DNA of 64,000 bases from Trametopsis cervina (lineage: Eukaryota; Basidiomycota; Agaricomycetes; Polyporales; Irpicaceae). Both the position numbers and the translations under genes were made by a program. Location of the stretch: assembly GCA_022385755.1 (NCBI GenBank), contig MU278363.1:250661-314660 (forward strand), read 5' to 3'. Shown here in pieces: positions 63,245-64,000 of this stretch. Position 1 is the first letter of the stretch. Each line of letters begins with the position of its first letter. A model generated the notes under the pieces. That model worked only from the letters and a program-made list of their open reading frames with translations, searched no databases and was not told the origin of the DNA.

Positions 63245-64000
63245 ATGTTGCCGCAGAACACTACACCTGAGCTCTCTGACGACGATGGTCGCTCTGGCAG
63301 CGTTGCACGCAACAGCGCAAGTAGACGTCGCAGCACAAGAGGTACGTTCTTCCCCTTCATTGTCTTTGACGTTGACGTCGAGCTCACTGTGTGATGTTTG
63401 TTTAGCATGCGATCAGTGTCGTAGGACAAAGAGCAAGTGCGAACGATCAGACGTTGAGAATGTATGTCGCGCATGCGCTGCTATGGGTGTCTGTGAGTAT
63501 CCCTACACTGTCCTTTATGCCGTGAACATTGTACTCAACGATCCCCCAGCATGTACCTACGTCGGCCCCAGCCACAAACGAGGTCCCCCCAAAGGGTGAG
63601 TGCATACATCCCCCCTCCACAATGTCTTTCACGACGTGCTCATTCATGCTGCCACAGATACATCCTCGCCCTCGAACGTCGCCTACACCAAGTAGAAGCC
63701 CTGCTCGGTACCATCATCGGCTCCGACGACGCCCGCGCACGCACCCTCATCGACGACCTCGCCCGCGACCAACTCGCTGCGCACATAATACGACGAGTCA
63801 AGACGGGTCCCTTTGGCCCGCGCGGCCGTCTCTCACAGCCGTACGTACACATATCCGCCCAGTCATACATTCATACATACGCGCAGCAATCAATACTGAC
63901 TCACGATTCATCCCCATAGATTCGGCTCAACGAAGGAAGACTTCCTTGCTGCGATAATGACGGGTCCTGGCGATGAGTCGCCCAGGTCTAACTACGGCGA
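63245..64000 (+). CDS. Zn2Cys6 (Gal4-type) transcription factor, N-terminal part (3' end outside window)
   Basis: Five exons visible: 63245-63341, 63406-63492, 63550-63595, 63658-63840 and 63920-64000 (running off the edge), about 164 residues. The zinc cluster is CDQCRRTKSKCERSDVENVC, then RAC, with the sixth Cys in MGVSCTYV: spacing CX2CX6C and CX2CX6C as in Gal4-type binuclear clusters. Choosing the GTGAGT donor at 63493 gives this spacing; an earlier GTGTCT donor would not. A linker HKRGPPKGY leads to the dimerisation helix ILALERRLHQVEALLGTII. The regulatory domain is beyond the window, so its targets are unknown. Confidence 0.85.

Overview
The window is nuclear DNA of a basidiomycete fungus, most likely an agaricomycete (mushroom or polypore relative). 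Genes are dense and on both strands. Almost all carry many introns of about 45-70 bp with GT..AG ends. The protein set fits: a Boi-type SH3/SAM/PH scaffold, a RAN1-like kinase, a DUF6593-type small protein, BTB proteins and a Zn2Cys6 regulator. There is nothing prokaryotic, no organellar DNA and no recognisable transposon. All exon joins below were worked out by hand from splice signals, reading-frame continuity and family conservation; none is backed by transcript data.

Layout. 1-15.3 kb holds mostly housekeeping genes: the 3' part of a NUP188-like nucleoporin (+), the Boi-like scaffold (+), TTC27 (+), a small DUF6593-like gene (-), EMC6 (-) divergent from aspartate-semialdehyde dehydrogenase (+), and exosome subunit RRP43 (+). 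15.4-21.3 kb: SMC5 in 24 exons (-), divergent from ITPA/HAM1 (+). 21.3-27.2 kb: four tandem hotdog-fold thioesterase paralogs (-), with a RAN1-like kinase (+) between the first and second. 27.5-29.7 kb: an MFS sugar transporter (-), then a 1.5 kb intergenic region. 31.2-41.5 kb: NEDD8/Rub1 (+), an AlkB-like dioxygenase (-), an A1 aspartic protease (-), SAP18 with an RGG/RS tail (-), a NADAR-domain protein (+), a LARP7/Pof8-like xRRM protein (-) and a possible 49-residue protein (+).

41.7-48.8 kb holds four paralogous single-pass membrane proteins (three +, one -). Each has a galactose-binding-like ectodomain and the same extreme C-terminal cytosolic motif ending in PPxYT. 49.9-52.2 kb is a direct duplication of a BTB gene with one intact copy and one decayed copy. 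After a 2 kb gene-poor stretch come a 16-exon UBA/zinc/UBC-fold E2 (54.1-57.7 kb, +), a peroxisomal PMP34/Ant1-type carrier with unusually long introns (58.8-61.7 kb, +), a tRNA-Glu(CTC) gene (-) and the 5' part of a Zn2Cys6 transcription factor (+).

Most genes are unrelated neighbours, as is normal for fungal chromosomes. The two stretches that look like local innovation are the thioesterase array (two of four copies have lost the HGG motif) and the PPxY membrane-protein cluster. The most unusual gene structure is a candidate one-nucleotide exon between two 56-bp introns in the aspartic protease.
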